In this document: positions 8,518 to 19,768 of the stretch, piece after piece | Layout of the letters: every line of letters starts with the position of its first letter | How positions within the stretch are numbered: the first letter of the stretch is position 1 | Assembly: GCF_025137375.1 (NCBI RefSeq) | Contig: NZ_CP073720.1 | Coordinates: forward strand, 3,806,501-3,870,500 | From: Dactylosporangium fulvum | GTDB taxonomy: Bacteria > Actinomycetota > Actinomycetes > Mycobacteriales > Micromonosporaceae | DNA: 64,000 bases | Direction of reading: 5' to 3' | Program-made: the position numbers and the translations under genes | Notes under the pieces: model-generated | The model's database searches: none | What the model was told of the DNA's origin: nothing | Seen by the model: only the letters and a program-made list of their open reading frames with translations

Positions 8518-8769
8518 GAGACGGACGTCTTCCCGGCGTTGACGCCCGGTCCACAATGGAGCACCCTGCGGCGGCCCGTGTCCGGGGACTGGCTGTCCCC
8601 GCACGAGCGGCCGGGCCACCTGCGCGTCGCGGGCGGACGGTCGGCGACCGCCCGCGACGGCACCGGCCTGGTCGCGCGGCGGGTCGAGCACTTCCGGGCC
8701 GTCTTCGAGGCCACGGTGGACTTCGCGCCGGTCAGCTTCCAGCAGATGGCGCGCGGCGGAGCCGGGTGA
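8518..8769 (+). pseudogene. Remnant of a GH43 beta-xylosidase/arabinosidase C-terminal domain
   Basis: About 80 codons resemble the beta-sandwich domain of family 43 glycoside hydrolases: FPALTPGPQWSTLRRPV, DWLSPHERPGHLRV, LVARRVEHF and VDFAPVSFQQMA. In intact enzymes this last motif continues into a GLxxYYD stretch; here it breaks into Arg-Gly-Gly-Ala-Gly and a stop. No catalytic five-bladed propeller precedes it. The stretch is therefore a relic of a lost xylan-degradation gene. The rest of 8409-8893 shows no gene that I can support, apart from the promoter and ribosome site of the membrane-protein gene. Confidence 0.7.
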
Positions 8770-8893
8770 ACGGGTGGTGGCGGCCGTGCCCCACAATGGT
8801 CCGGTCCAGGCGGCGGTCGGCGTTTGATCACGTTTGGATCACGTTCATCGGGCGCCGCGAACCGCGCGGCGAGGAGAAAGCGTCGGAGGCGGT

Positions 8894-10798
8894 GTGAGCG
8901 CAACTCTCGGCGGTGTCACGGGGCCCGCCGATCCGTCGGTCGTGCCCGACGCCGGCATCCCCCGGCAACACGCAACGACCGCCGCGGCCGCGGTCCCCAC
9001 ACCCACGACACCCGACGTCACACCGGCCGTCGAGCCGGCCCACGGGCCTGCCCGGTCGGCGCGGCAGCGGCTCAGCACCGCCGGCCTGCTGCTGTCCGGG
9101 CTGGCCGTCATGGTCCTGGGCTACCTGCGGATGGCCCGCGCCAAACCGGTCAACGCCGACGCCGGCGCCAACGCGCTGCAGGCGTGGGACATGTTGCACG
9201 GCAACGTCCTGCTGCACGGCTGGACACTCAGCGACGTCTCCTTCTACACGACGGAGCTGGTGCAGTACGCGATCATCGAGCTCTTGTACGGGCTCGACCC
9301 GGACGTCGTGCACGTCGCCTCGACGAGCACGTACACGCTGCTGATCGTCTTCGCCGCGCTCGTCGCCAAGGGCGGGGCGACCGGCCGCGCCGGCTGGGCC
9401 CGCGCCGGCCTCGCCGTCGCCACGCTGCTCGTTCCCGTGCCGGACAGCGGCTGGGCGATCGTCCTCTACACGCCCAACCACACCGGCACCGCCGTGCCAC
9501 TGCTGGTGACCTGGCTGCTCATCGACCGGCGCGCCGCCACGCCGCTGCGGCGCTGGTGGCCGGTCGGCGTCGCCGGCCTGCTCGCGATCGCCCAGATCGG
9601 CGACCCGCTCGCGCTGTTCGTCGGGGCGCTGCCGCTCGCCGCGGTCAGCGTGCTGCGCCTGCTGCGCGACCGCACCTGGCGCGGCGCCGACGCCCAGCTG
9701 CTCGTCGCCGCCGTCGGCTCGATCGCCGTCGCGCACGGTGCGCTCGCGCTGATCTGGCGGGCCGGCGGGTTCTCCGTGCACGCGCCGATCGCGCAGTTCA
9801 GCCCGCTCGGCGAGATTCCCGGGCACCTGCGGCTCGCGGTACAGGCGATCGCCCTCAACTACGGCGCCTACTTCCCGCACCTCGACGACGTCCCGGTCGC
9901 GCCGCTGGCGATCGCCGCCGGGGTGGTCAACCTCGGCCTGCTGATCCTGGCGGCGGCCGCGGTCGGCACCGTCGCCGTCCGCGCGCTGCGGGGGCCGTGG
10001 AACTGGCCACCGGTCCGGGGCCGGGCGGATGCCGCCGAGCGGGACCGCGTCGCCGAGATCCTCGCCGCCGCGATCCTGGTCAACCTCGCCGCGTTTGTCG
10101 TCTCCACCCAGGCCGACGGCCTGCTCAGCGCCCGCCAGATCGTCGTCGCCCTGCCGTTCGGCGCCGCCCTGGTCGGCCGGGTCTGGGGCGACCGCCTGGC
10201 GGCGCTGACCACCCGCGCTGTGACCGGCCCCACCACCGCCGTGTCGCCGGCCGTGTCGCCGGCCGTGTCGCCAGCCCTGCCGCGGCTCGTCCTGGGCACG
10301 CTGGCCGGCGTGCTGGCCGCCGCGTTCGCCGTCCAGGCGGCGACCGCGTCAGCCCAGCCGGCGGAGGGCAGCCCGGCCGCGGACTGGCTGGTCGCCAACA
10401 ACCTGCACTACGGCCTCGGCAGCTACTGGGCGGCGAACAGCATCACCCTCGCCACCGGCGGCGCCGTCCGGGTCGCGCCGGTGATCGGCCCGGACATCCG
10501 GTCGTTCCGCTGGGAGTCCAACGCCGACTGGTACGACGCGACCCGCCACGACGCCCGGTTCGTCGTCATCGACCTCGACGGCCCGGTCTACGGCACCGTC
10601 GAGGCGGCGGTCGACCGGTTCGGCCCGCCCGTCCAGCGGCAGGACCTCGACCGCTGGGTGGTGCTCGTCTACGACCACAACCTGCTGGTCGACCTGCCCG
10701 CGCAGTGCGGCGGGCTCGCCGTCGCCACTCACACCCACTGCCCGCCGCTGAAACCGAGGGTCCCCGGCGCGTCCCTGATCACCGGCCGGCCCGACTGA
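8894..10798 (+). CDS. Large polytopic membrane protein, function unknown (GT-C-like architecture)
   Basis: The 634-residue protein has a cytoplasmic Pro/Ala-rich N-terminus (about 1-60), then roughly 10-12 hydrophobic segments up to about residue 485, and a soluble C-terminal domain (about 490-634) ending at GRPD. Charged residues follow TM1 (LRMARAKPVNADAGA), and the order of first TM, loop and later TMs with a C-terminal outside domain recalls lipid-linked-sugar-dependent (GT-C) glycosyltransferases. I cannot name a family with confidence. The start is GTG 8894 with GGAGG at 8885-8889. A Pro/Ser/Ala tandem repeat (SPAV) lies in a cytoplasmic or outer loop. No operon partner is evident. Confidence 0.7.
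   Translation: MSATLGGVTGPADPSVVPDAGIPRQHATTAAAAVPTPTTPDVTPAVEPAHGPARSARQRLSTAGLLLSGLAVMVLGYLRMARAKPVNADAGANALQAWDMLHGNVLLHGWTLSDVSFYTTELVQYAIIELLYGLDPDVVHVASTSTYTLLIVFAALVAKGGATGRAGWARAGLAVATLLVPVPDSGWAIVLYTPNHTGTAVPLLVTWLLIDRRAATPLRRWWPVGVAGLLAIAQIGDPLALFVGALPLAAVSVLRLLRDRTWRGADAQLLVAAVGSIAVAHGALALIWRAGGFSVHAPIAQFSPLGEIPGHLRLAVQAIALNYGAYFPHLDDVPVAPLAIAAGVVNLGLLILAAAAVGTVAVRALRGPWNWPPVRGRADAAERDRVAEILAAAILVNLAAFVVSTQADGLLSARQIVVALPFGAALVGRVWGDRLAALTTRAVTGPTTAVSPAVSPAVSPALPRLVLGTLAGVLAAAFAVQAATASAQPAEGSPAADWLVANNLHYGLGSYWAANSITLATGGAVRVAPVIGPDIRSFRWESNADWYDATRHDARFVVIDLDGPVYGTVEAAVDRFGPPVQRQDLDRWVVLVYDHNLLVDLPAQCGGLAVATHTHCPPLKPRVPGASLITGRPD
10241..10276 (+). repeat. Three tandem 12-bp repeats inside the membrane-protein gene
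   Basis: The unit gtgtcgccggcc occurs three times (third copy with one change), coding repeated Val-Ser-Pro-Ala. It sits in a loop between membrane segments and looks like a slippage-prone, length-variable spot. Confidence 0.8.
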
Positions 10799-10861
10799 GC
10801 GGGCCGGACTGGACGGACCCGCCCAGCAGGCGGAGTGCCTGAAGCGGCCAGGGCTTGTCCG

Positions 10862-10902
10862 CTTCGTTCGCGATGATGGCCGTGACGACATCGCGAACGA
10901 AG
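10862..10902. promoter_or_regulatory. Perfect 14-bp inverted repeat in a gene-free gap
   Basis: Arms 10862-10875 and 10889-10902 are perfect complements with a 13-nt loop; an outer gtccg/cggac pair (10857-10861, 10907-10911) extends them imperfectly. It lies 63 bp after the membrane-protein stop and could be its terminator, although no T-run follows. The AT-containing arms would also suit an operator. Bases 10799-11060 hold no gene that I can support. Confidence 0.55.
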
Positions 10903-11060
10903 GGTGCGGACCATGCCCGGCAACGTTTCACCGGTCAAGGACGAGCGGGCTGGCCGGCGACCCCATGGTTGCAGCCCTGGCAGCCGCCGTCCTGAGCACC
11001 CGCTCGTCACCGTCGACAAGGCACACTCGGACGCCTCCTGGCCGTCCCGCCGAGCCCGGG

Positions 11061-11975
11061 TCAGTCCGGGACCTGAGCCGGATCCGCGTAGGCGGTCATC
11101 CGCACCACCTTGCCGCCGGCCACGGTGAACACGTCGGCCACGGTGGCCTCGTGGACGCTGAGGTCCTGCAGGACGCCGTGGACGTGGTGGACCACGACGA
11201 TCCGGTCGCCGCGGCGCGTCGCGAACGGCTCGGAGTGCAGCTCCAGCCAGCCGTCGTACGACGCCCGCAGGTAACGGGCGACGGCGGCCGGACCGACGTG
11301 GCGGCCCCCGTTCGGGAACTCATCCGGCTCGATCCACTCGACGTCTGGATGCAGGTCGCGGACGGCGCCCTCGATGTCGCCGGCGGCGAACGCGGCATAG
11401 GCTCGCAGCACCAGCTCAATGTCCGGATCCATGGCCTCGACCGTGAAGCCGCCGGCCACGTCGGAGTGCTCCGGCGCCGGTCGTTCGGTGTTCGCCGTGC
11501 GCGAATAGACCCGGCCGCGGCCCTGCAGGGCGGTGCGGAACGTGACCCGGCACGGCACCAGCCGCACCGGTGCCGGGGGCGTGGCGAACCGTCCGGTGCC
11601 CCAGCGCACCCACAGCGCCACCCGGCCCGCCGCCGCCTCGGCCGCGAGCTTCTCCAGGGTGCGCCGCCGGTCGGAATGGTCGACCTCCACCACGACGGGC
11701 GGGCCGTCGGCGCGGGCACAGCCGACGTCGACGACGGAGAACCGCGACTCGTAGGGCGGCGGCAGCGGCATCACGCTGGCCGCGCGCCGGTAGACCCGCC
11801 AGCCCCGGGCCCGCCCCCAGTCGACGACGGCGTCGAGGATCAGCTCCGTGACCTGGTCGGCGGTGCGGTCGGCGAAGGTGAGCCGGTCGAGGTGCGCGGC
11901 GAGCGCACCGGCGAGCCCGTCGGCGTCGCCCGGGCCGGCGGCCGTCTCGTCGGCGGGCATCTCCTCGGCAGGCAT
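11061..11975 (-). CDS. Two-domain protein: unknown N-terminal domain plus SnoaL/NTF2-like C-terminal domain
   Basis: The 304-residue protein has an N-terminal part (about 1-175) with VVVEVDHSDRRRTLEK and ALWVRWGTGRF; it resembles uncharacterised actinobacterial domains in which an E-x-D pair and basic residues recall nuclease-like folds (weak). Residues about 195-304 are a clear NTF2/SnoaL-like cone: LVLRAYAAFAAGDIEGAV, HPDVEWIEPDE, VGPAAVARYLR and a final HEATVADVFTVAGGKV. SnoaL-like domains serve as cyclases, isomerases or small-ligand binders, so no reaction can be given. The start chosen is ATG 11975 (MPAEEMPAD); ATG 11960 is an alternative. Divergent from the serine hydrolase gene. Confidence 0.7.
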   Translation of the reverse strand: MPAEEMPADETAAGPGDADGLAGALAAHLDRLTFADRTADQVTELILDAVVDWGRARGWRVYRRAASVMPLPPPYESRFSVVDVGCARADGPPVVVEVDHSDRRRTLEKLAAEAAAGRVALWVRWGTGRFATPPAPVRLVPCRVTFRTALQGRGRVYSRTANTERPAPEHSDVAGGFTVEAMDPDIELVLRAYAAFAAGDIEGAVRDLHPDVEWIEPDEFPNGGRHVGPAAVARYLRASYDGWLELHSEPFATRRGDRIVVVHHVHGVLQDLSVHEATVADVFTVAGGKVVRMTAYADPAQVPD

Positions 11976-12063
11976 GGCCGCGAGCTTATCGATCGTCGGG
12001 GCATCGGCCGTCGCGGATGATGCGTTACCCTCCCCGGGAAAGAACGGACACACGGGAGGAACC

Positions 12064-13110
12064 ATGACGAACGCCCTGCCGAACGCTCGGCCGGACGCCG
12101 TGACCGGCGGCATCTCACGAAGGACCGCGATCGCCCTCGGCGCGGGCGCGGCCGTCGGAGCGGTGGCCGGTGTCACGCCCGCGGCGGCCGCGCCGGAGAC
12201 TGGTCTGGTGACAGCTCCAGCGGACCGCATCCGGCGCGCCTACGAGCGGCAGAAGGCGAAGGCCGGCGGCACGTGGCACTCCCACATCACCCTCGTCGAC
12301 GCGGCCGGCGTGCCCCAGCCGGTCGTCGCGGACGACGCCGACCACGTCACCAAGGGCTACAGCGTGCAGAAGCTCGCCGTCGCCACCGCTGTCATGGACA
12401 AGATCGACCGGGGTGAGCTCCAGCTGGGCCAGAAGCTCGACCTGCCGGCCGACATCATCCTCGGCGGCAGCGGCATCTACTTCCTGCACACCGTCTGGGG
12501 CGACCAGATCACGATCGCGAACTTCCTCACCGCGATGCTGCTCCTCTCCGACAACACCGCCGTGCGGATGTGCGGCCGCGTCGTGCCGGCCCTGGAGATC
12601 AACGAGATCCTGGCGGCGAAGGGCTTCACCCACACCCGGGTCGAGCCGGTCGCCAACCCGAACCGCTTCTTCCTCGGCGACACGACCCCGCGGGAGATGC
12701 ACGACCTGCTGTGGCGCCTGGCGACGAAGACGCTGCTCACCCCGGCCTCGTGCGACTTCCTGCTGGGCATCCTGCGCTGGATCAACGGCTACCACGACGG
12801 CATCCGCCGCTCCATGTCCTCGGCGGAGCGCAGCCGGGTCGCCACGAAATACGGCGCCGACTTCAACACGCTCGGCGCGTCCCGGCACGAGGCCGGCGTC
12901 ATGTTCGGCGCCGACGGCGCTCCCGCGCTGGTCTACGGCCTGTTCGCCGAGGGTCTCGGCGACCTCGACAACTACGGCGCGACCCACCCGGCGGTCGAGG
13001 CGCACGCCGTGCTCGGCCGTGCCATGTTCGACGTGGTCGAGCACGTCACGACCCCCGCGATCACGGCGCGTCAGACGTTGACCCCGTTCCGGGCGGTTGA
13101 CGGCGGATAA
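12064..13110 (+). CDS. Tat-exported class A beta-lactamase-like serine hydrolase
   Basis: The 348-residue protein has a twin-arginine signal (SRRTAIALGAGAAVG) and a penicillin-recognising fold of the class A type. Active-site motifs in order are SVQK (SxxK, nucleophile Ser near residue 102), SDN in LLLSDNTAVRM, a TTPREM stretch as seen after the omega loop, and KYG in place of the usual KTG. A GGAGG at 12055-12059 supports ATG 12064. The divergence at the third motif and the family breadth mean that it may be a cell-wall or ester hydrolase and not a resistance enzyme. The transglutaminase-like gene starts 19 bp later and is probably co-transcribed. Confidence 0.8.
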   Translation: MTNALPNARPDAVTGGISRRTAIALGAGAAVGAVAGVTPAAAAPETGLVTAPADRIRRAYERQKAKAGGTWHSHITLVDAAGVPQPVVADDADHVTKGYSVQKLAVATAVMDKIDRGELQLGQKLDLPADIILGGSGIYFLHTVWGDQITIANFLTAMLLLSDNTAVRMCGRVVPALEINEILAAKGFTHTRVEPVANPNRFFLGDTTPREMHDLLWRLATKTLLTPASCDFLLGILRWINGYHDGIRRSMSSAERSRVATKYGADFNTLGASRHEAGVMFGADGAPALVYGLFAEGLGDLDNYGATHPAVEAHAVLGRAMFDVVEHVTTPAITARQTLTPFRAVDGG

Positions 13111-13129
13111 ATGTTGTTAGGTTCGATGG

Positions 13130-13957
13130 ATGCAGCATCGGTACCGCGAGCAGACGCGCTTCAGTGACCCCGGCCGGTTCGGCGCCCTGCTGGACGACCT
13201 GCCGGCCGACGTGCCGGCGTTGATGAGCATCATCCGCAACGTGCTCGTGCACTACGTGGCGGCCGGCATCACGTTCACCGGCTCGCGGCTCGCCGAGGTC
13301 GACTCGCGGTTCGCCGAGCGGCTCCTGGAACTGGACCAGCGCCGGTTCCCGATGCCGCTCGCCGAGCCGCGGCCGGAGCGGGACCGGGTCGTCGTCTGCT
13401 GCCGCGACTTCGCGCTGCTCACCGTCTCGGCGCTGCGCCACCGCGGCGTCCCGGCCCGGATCCGGGTCGGGTTCGCGCCGTATCTCGCCGAGGACTGGAA
13501 TTACGACCACGCCGTCGCCGAGTACTGGAACGGTTCACGCTGGGTGCTCGCCGACGCCCAGCTCGACCCGGAGCGCTACCCGTTCGACACCGCCGACGTG
13601 CCGCAGTTCGTGACGGCGGCCCAGGCGTGGGACGCGCACCGGCGGGGACTGCTCGACGCCGACACCTACGGCGTGTCGCCGTTCCTGCCGTTCCGCGGCC
13701 ACCAGTTCCTGCTCGACTCGGTGCTGCTGGAGGTCGCCCACCGCCAGCGCGACGAGCTGCTGCTGTGGGACCAGTGGGGCGCCATCACCGACCGGGTCGC
13801 CGACGAGCTGGCGGCGATGCTGCTGGCCGCGGACCGGGGCGACACCTCGGCGGAGCGGGCCCTCGCCGAGCGTTACGGGACCGACCCCGACCTGCGCTTC
13901 GACGGCCGGGTCCACTGCATGTCCCCGAGCGGCTTCGACGGCTGGGTCTCCGTCTGA
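13130..13957 (+). CDS. Transglutaminase-like superfamily protein
   Basis: The 275-residue protein carries the papain-like transglutaminase-core triad in order: Cys in VVVCCRDFALL (about residue 87-88), His in YDHAVAEYW (about 126) and Asp in WVLADAQLD (about 141). There is no signal peptide, so it probably acts in the cytoplasm. Family members are cysteine proteases, amidases or protein cross-linkers; the activity here is unknown. It lies 19 bp after the serine hydrolase gene, whose product is exported, so a shared pathway is not obvious. Confidence 0.75.
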   Translation: MQHRYREQTRFSDPGRFGALLDDLPADVPALMSIIRNVLVHYVAAGITFTGSRLAEVDSRFAERLLELDQRRFPMPLAEPRPERDRVVVCCRDFALLTVSALRHRGVPARIRVGFAPYLAEDWNYDHAVAEYWNGSRWVLADAQLDPERYPFDTADVPQFVTAAQAWDAHRRGLLDADTYGVSPFLPFRGHQFLLDSVLLEVAHRQRDELLLWDQWGAITDRVADELAAMLLAADRGDTSAERALAERYGTDPDLRFDGRVHCMSPSGFDGWVSV

Positions 13958-13959
13958 GG

Positions 13960-13979
13960 CCTGTCCTGCCGATGACAGG
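13960..13979 (+). terminator. Weak hairpin between convergent genes
   Basis: A 6-bp stem (cctgtc/gacagg) with an 8-nt loop starts 3 nt after the transglutaminase-like stop. It is short and lacks a T-run, so its role as a terminator is tentative. Confidence 0.35.
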
Positions 13980-14016
13980 GGTCGCGAGCCCAGGTGGCGG
14001 CGGGGCCCGACCGCCG

Positions 14017-14442
14017 CTACCGGGACTCGGACGCCTTGCGCAGGCCCTCGGCCTCCATGTGGACGTAGCGGCGGATCAGGCCGCCGTAGAGCAGGGTCGT
14101 CACGCGGGCCAGCGGGCCCGCGAACGACAGCGTCAGCTCGACGTCGCAGGTGCCGTCGCCGTGGTCGGTGATCCAGTGGCCGGCCACGTTGCGGATGCCG
14201 GGGGACCGGGACGCCCACTCGAAGCCGGTGCCGTCGGCCTTGGTCACCGTCCACGTCGACGGCGGCAGCTTCGGCTGCTGCACCACGACGGTCTCGCCGA
14301 CGGTGAGCGGCCCGGTGCCGGCCCGGTCCACCGTGGACACCGACGCGGTCCAGGTCGGCCAGGCCTCGACGGCCTGCACAACATCGTTGATCACGGTAGC
14401 GGGGGCGGTGATCCTGACCGTCTCACGGAAGTCGACCGGCAT
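14017..14442 (-). CDS. SRPBCC (START/Bet v 1-fold) family protein
   Basis: The 141-residue protein shows the polyketide-cyclase/dehydrase-2 pattern: an N-terminal strand with RETVRITAPATVINDVV, VEAWPTWTASVSTV, a central FEWASRSPG and VELTLSFAGPLARV before the long C-terminal helix. These helix-grip proteins bind hydrophobic ligands, and the role is unknown. It lies 49 bp downstream of glgB on the same strand and may be the last gene of that operon by read-through only; nothing links it to glycogen metabolism. Confidence 0.8.
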   Translation of the reverse strand: MPVDFRETVRITAPATVINDVVQAVEAWPTWTASVSTVDRAGTGPLTVGETVVVQQPKLPPSTWTVTKADGTGFEWASRSPGIRNVAGHWITDHGDGTCDVELTLSFAGPLARVTTLLYGGLIRRYVHMEAEGLRKASESR

Positions 14443-14491
14443 GCGGCCAGCCTACGGACACGGCACACGCCGCCCCGAACCGGGCGGCGCC

Positions 14492-16600
14492 TCAGCTGAG
14501 CTTGAGCCAGAGCGCACCCAGCGGCGGCACCCGCAGCTCGGTGGAGGCCGGCAGCCCGTTCCACGGTGTCGCCTCGGCCTCGACGGCGCCGAGGTTGCCC
14601 ACGCCCGAGCCGCCGTAGACGTCGGCGTCGGTGTTGAGGATCTCCGTCCAGCGGCCGGCGAACGGCAGGCCGAGGCGGTAGCCCTCGTGCGGGTGCGCCG
14701 CGAAGTTCACGACGACCGCGACCACCGACCCGTCGCCGCCCCACCGCAGGTACGAGAACACGTTGTTGCCCGAGTCCTCGTTGTTGATCCAGCGGAAGCC
14801 GTCGGGTGTGGTGTCCTGGCTCCACAGGGCGGGCGTGTGCCGGTACGTGGCGTTGAGGTCGCGGACGAGCCGCTGCAGTCCGGCGCGGAACGGGTCGTTG
14901 AGCAGGCCCCAGTTGAGGCCGCGCTCCTCGCTCCACTCCTCCTCGTCGCCGAGCTCGCAGCCCATGAACAGCAGCTGCTTGCCGGGGAACGACCACATGT
15001 AGGCCAGCAGCGCGCGGGCGTTGGCGATCTTCTTCCACAGGTCGCCGGGCATCTTGCCGACGAGCGAGCCCTTGCCGTGCACGACCTCGTCGTGGCTGAT
15101 CGGCAGGACGTAGTTCTCGCTCCACGCGTAGACGGTCGCGAACGTCATCTGGTTGTGGTGGTACTGGCGGTAGATCGGGTCCTTGCCGACGTACGTCAGC
15201 GTGTCGTGCATCCAGCCCATGTTCCACTTGAAGCCGAACCCGAGGCCGCCGTGCTCGGTGGGGCGGGTCACGCCGAGCCACGCCGTCGACTCCTCGGCGA
15301 TCATCATGATGCCGGGGTGGTGCTTGTAGACCGTCGCGTTGGTCTCCTGCAGGAAGGAGATCGCGTCGAGGTTCTCCCGGCCGCCGTACTGGTTGGGGGC
15401 CCACTGGCCCTGCTCGCGGGAGTAGTCGAGGTACAGCATCGAGGCGACGGCGTCGACGCGCAGCGCGTCGGCGTGGAACTCCTCGCACCAGTACAGGGCG
15501 TTGGCGACGAGGAAGTTGCGGACCTCGTTGCGGCCGAAGTCGAAGATGAGCGTGCCCCAGTCCGGGTGCTCGCCGCGGCGCCAGTCGCCGTGCTCGTAGA
15601 GCGGCGTGCCGTCGAAGCGCGCGAGGGCCCAGGAGTCCTTCGGGAAGTGCGCCGGCACCCAGTCGAGGATGACGCCGATGCCGGCCTGGTGGAGCCGGTC
15701 GACGAGGTGGCGGAACTCGTCGGGCGAGCCGAACCGGGCCGTCGGCGCGTAGTAGCCGGTGACCTGGTAACCCCAGGAGCCGCCGAACGGGTGCTCCATG
15801 ACCGGCAGGAACTCGACGTGGGTGAAGCCGAGGTCGGTGACGTACTCGGTGAGCTGGTCGGCGAGCTCCGTATAGGACAGTCCGGGCCGCCAGGACCCGA
15901 GGTGCACCTCGTAGATGCTGACCGGCTCGTCGTAGGGGCGGCGCTCGGCCCGCTGGGTCAGCCAGTCCGCGTCCTTCCAGTCGTAGGTGGACTGCGTCAC
16001 CACCGACGCGGTCGCGGGCGGCGTCTCGGCCTGCCGGGCGAGCGGGTCGGCCTTCTCCACCCAATCGCCGTCCGGGGTGAGGAGGCGGTACTTGTACCGC
16101 GCCCCGACCTGGACGCCCGGGACGTACAACTCCCAGACCCCGCTGTCGCCGAGGGAGCGCATGGGCCAGCCGTCGTGCGGTCCCCACCCGGCGAAGTCGC
16201 CGACGACCCGGACCCCGCGGGCGTTCGGCGCCCACACCGTGAACGCGACGCCGTCGGGGTTGGCCTGCGCGCCGAGGACGGTCCAGAGCCGCTCGTGCCG
16301 GCCCTCGCGGATGAGGTGCAGGTCGAGCTCGCCGATCGTCGGCAGGTGCCGGTACGGGTCGTCGGTGACCGTGCCGTCGGCGTCGATCCGGTAGTCGTCG
16401 ACGGCGCCGGGGACCTCGGCCTCGAAGATCCCCTCTGCGTGCACCCGCGCCATCGGGTGCCGCTCGTCGCCGATCACCACCGCGACGTCGGAGGCGCCGC
16501 GGCGCAGCGCCCGGATGACCGTCGTGCCGGCGCCGGGATGGGCGCCCAGGATGCCGTGGGGGTCGTGGGCCCGGCCGGCGATCAGGTCGTCGAGATTCAT
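14492..16600 (-). CDS. glgB: 1,4-alpha-glucan branching enzyme
   Basis: The 702-residue GH13 enzyme introduces alpha-1,6 branches into linear alpha-glucan. An N-terminal CBM48-type domain (about 95-200, [19 protein letters not shown]) is followed by the barrel with [11 protein letters not shown], nucleophile Asp in [12 protein letters not shown], acid/base Glu in MIAEESTAW and [12 protein letters not shown] carrying the transition-state Asp. The C-terminal beta domain ends in [11 protein letters not shown] 16600 ([19 protein letters not shown]) was chosen; an in-frame GTG at 16645 would overlap mak by 14 bp. It is the last enzyme of the glgC-glgE-treS-mak-glgB set and acts on the linear glucan made by GlgE. 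Confidence 0.95.
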   Translation of the reverse strand: MNLDDLIAGRAHDPHGILGAHPGAGTTVIRALRRGASDVAVVIGDERHPMARVHAEGIFEAEVPGAVDDYRIDADGTVTDDPYRHLPTIGELDLHLIREGRHERLWTVLGAQANPDGVAFTVWAPNARGVRVVGDFAGWGPHDGWPMRSLGDSGVWELYVPGVQVGARYKYRLLTPDGDWVEKADPLARQAETPPATASVVTQSTYDWKDADWLTQRAERRPYDEPVSIYEVHLGSWRPGLSYTELADQLTEYVTDLGFTHVEFLPVMEHPFGGSWGYQVTGYYAPTARFGSPDEFRHLVDRLHQAGIGVILDWVPAHFPKDSWALARFDGTPLYEHGDWRRGEHPDWGTLIFDFGRNEVRNFLVANALYWCEEFHADALRVDAVASMLYLDYSREQGQWAPNQYGGRENLDAISFLQETNATVYKHHPGIMMIAEESTAWLGVTRPTEHGGLGFGFKWNMGWMHDTLTYVGKDPIYRQYHHNQMTFATVYAWSENYVLPISHDEVVHGKGSLVGKMPGDLWKKIANARALLAYMWSFPGKQLLFMGCELGDEEEWSEERGLNWGLLNDPFRAGLQRLVRDLNATYRHTPALWSQDTTPDGFRWINNEDSGNNVFSYLRWGGDGSVVAVVVNFAAHPHEGYRLGLPFAGRWTEILNTDADVYGGSGVGNLGAVEAEATPWNGLPASTELRVPPLGALWLKLS

Positions 16601-16631
16601 GGGGTCGGTCACCTTGTCCGTAGGCGGTTCG

Positions 16632-17972
16632 TCAGCGTCCTGCACTCAGGTCCGAGCCGTTGACCATCCGCTCGATCGACTGCAGCGGGATGCGCAGCCA
16701 GGTCGGCCGGTGGCGGGACTCGTAAGCGGTCTCGTAGACCGCCTTGTCCAGCTCGTATGCGCACAATAGGGCCTGGTCGTCGCGCGGGTCGTAACCGGCG
16801 GCGGCAGCATAGCCGTCGCAGAAGGCGTCCCTGTTACGGTCGACCCACTGCCGGGCCCGCTCGGCCAGTTCCTCGTCGTCCTCCTGGCCGACGAGCAGGT
16901 GGTAGGCCGCGTACTCGTAGGAGCGCAGCATGCCGGCGATGTCCCGCAGGACCGAGTCCGGCCGGCGGCGCTCCTCGACGGGGACACCCGGCTCGCCCTC
17001 GAAGTCGATGAGCAGCCACGACTCGGGGGTGCGCAGCACCTGGCCGAGATGCAGGTCGCCGTGGATGCGCTGGGTCCCCACCGGCCCGTCGCCGAAGGTG
17101 CGCAGCATGGCGCGGATGCCGGGCAGCAGCCGCGACAGTTCCGGGACGGTCTGCGCCGCGGCCTCCAGCCGTGCCAGCATCGCCTCGGTCGGCGGCGGGG
17201 CCGTCCGGGTGCCGAGTTCCTGGGCGAGGGTCCGGTGGACGTGCGCGACGGCCTCGCCGAGGCGCATCGACTCGCCGGCGAAGTCGCCGCCGACCTCGTC
17301 GGGGTTGAGGTCGTGCTCGGCGAACAGGTCCCGGGCGCTCGCGGCCGCCATCGCCCAGCCCTCGGCGGAGTTCTGCGCGTATTCGGTCACCATCGCGAGG
17401 GTTACCGGTTCGCCGTCGTCGGTGCTGCTCTCGATCGCGCCGAGCAGCCGGGCCACGTTGGGGCAGCCGGCCCGGGCGAGGACCCGGTTGAGCTCCAGGT
17501 CCGGATTGATCCCGGCGGCGACCCGGCGGAAGACCTTGAGGATCGCGGCGTTGTCGAAGACGACGCTGGTGTTGCTCTGCTCGGCGCCGCTGACCCGCGC
17601 CGGCGCGTCGACGGGCAGCGCGACGCCAGGCTCGGGCGCGAACCGCAGGCCGTCGACCACCGCGCCGGTGTCGATGAGAGCCAGCAGCCGCTGGGCGGAG
17701 TGCTCGTCGTACAGGGCGTCGGAGCCGGCCCGGTCGCCTTCCGAGCCGATGAACGCCGCCGCGGACAGTTCGGCGGCCACGTTGAGGTCCCAGCCGACGA
17801 AGACCTGGTAACGCTCGGTGCCGCCGTCCTCGTAGCGGGCGTCGAGCAGGACGTGGTCGAGCCCGTCGGGCAGCGGCGTCACCGCGGTCGGCTCGACGGC
17901 GGCCAGGATGCGGTTGCGTCCGGCGTACCACCGCTGATGCGGCAGCCAGTCGGTGAACGGCAGTGACGTCAT
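16632..17972 (-). CDS. mak: Maltokinase
   Basis: The 446-residue kinase phosphorylates maltose at C1 using ATP, giving maltose 1-phosphate for GlgE. It has the eukaryotic-like-kinase fold of the Pep2/Mak family: cap region starting [27 protein letters not shown] with the catalytic Asp, and [15 protein letters not shown] with the metal-binding Asp. Its length equals typical stand-alone actinobacterial Mak. It starts 22 bp after treS, its functional partner that supplies maltose, and its stop lies 31 bp before the chosen glgB start. Confidence 0.95.
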   Translation of the reverse strand: MTSLPFTDWLPHQRWYAGRNRILAAVEPTAVTPLPDGLDHVLLDARYEDGGTERYQVFVGWDLNVAAELSAAAFIGSEGDRAGSDALYDEHSAQRLLALIDTGAVVDGLRFAPEPGVALPVDAPARVSGAEQSNTSVVFDNAAILKVFRRVAAGINPDLELNRVLARAGCPNVARLLGAIESSTDDGEPVTLAMVTEYAQNSAEGWAMAAASARDLFAEHDLNPDEVGGDFAGESMRLGEAVAHVHRTLAQELGTRTAPPPTEAMLARLEAAAQTVPELSRLLPGIRAMLRTFGDGPVGTQRIHGDLHLGQVLRTPESWLLIDFEGEPGVPVEERRRPDSVLRDIAGMLRSYEYAAYHLLVGQEDDEELAERARQWVDRNRDAFCDGYAAAAGYDPRDDQALLCAYELDKAVYETAYESRHRPTWLRIPLQSIERMVNGSDLSAGR

Positions 17973-17994
17973 CGTCGGAATCTCCTAAGACTGC

Positions 17995-19734
<1,740 letters not shown>

Positions 19735-19768
19735 GTTGGTACCTACCTTGCTGCTGTTGCCGGTGCTG

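Noticed and set aside
10913..10954. A short run PGNVSPVKDERAG resembling the start of DinB/DUF664 proteins
   Set aside because: Only about 13 residues are similar and the frame then loses any resemblance. Too short to call a remnant.
12064..13110. Antibiotic-resistance beta-lactamase
   Set aside because: SxxK and SDN motifs are present but the third motif is KYG, and its neighbours do not suggest resistance; a general serine hydrolase call is safer.
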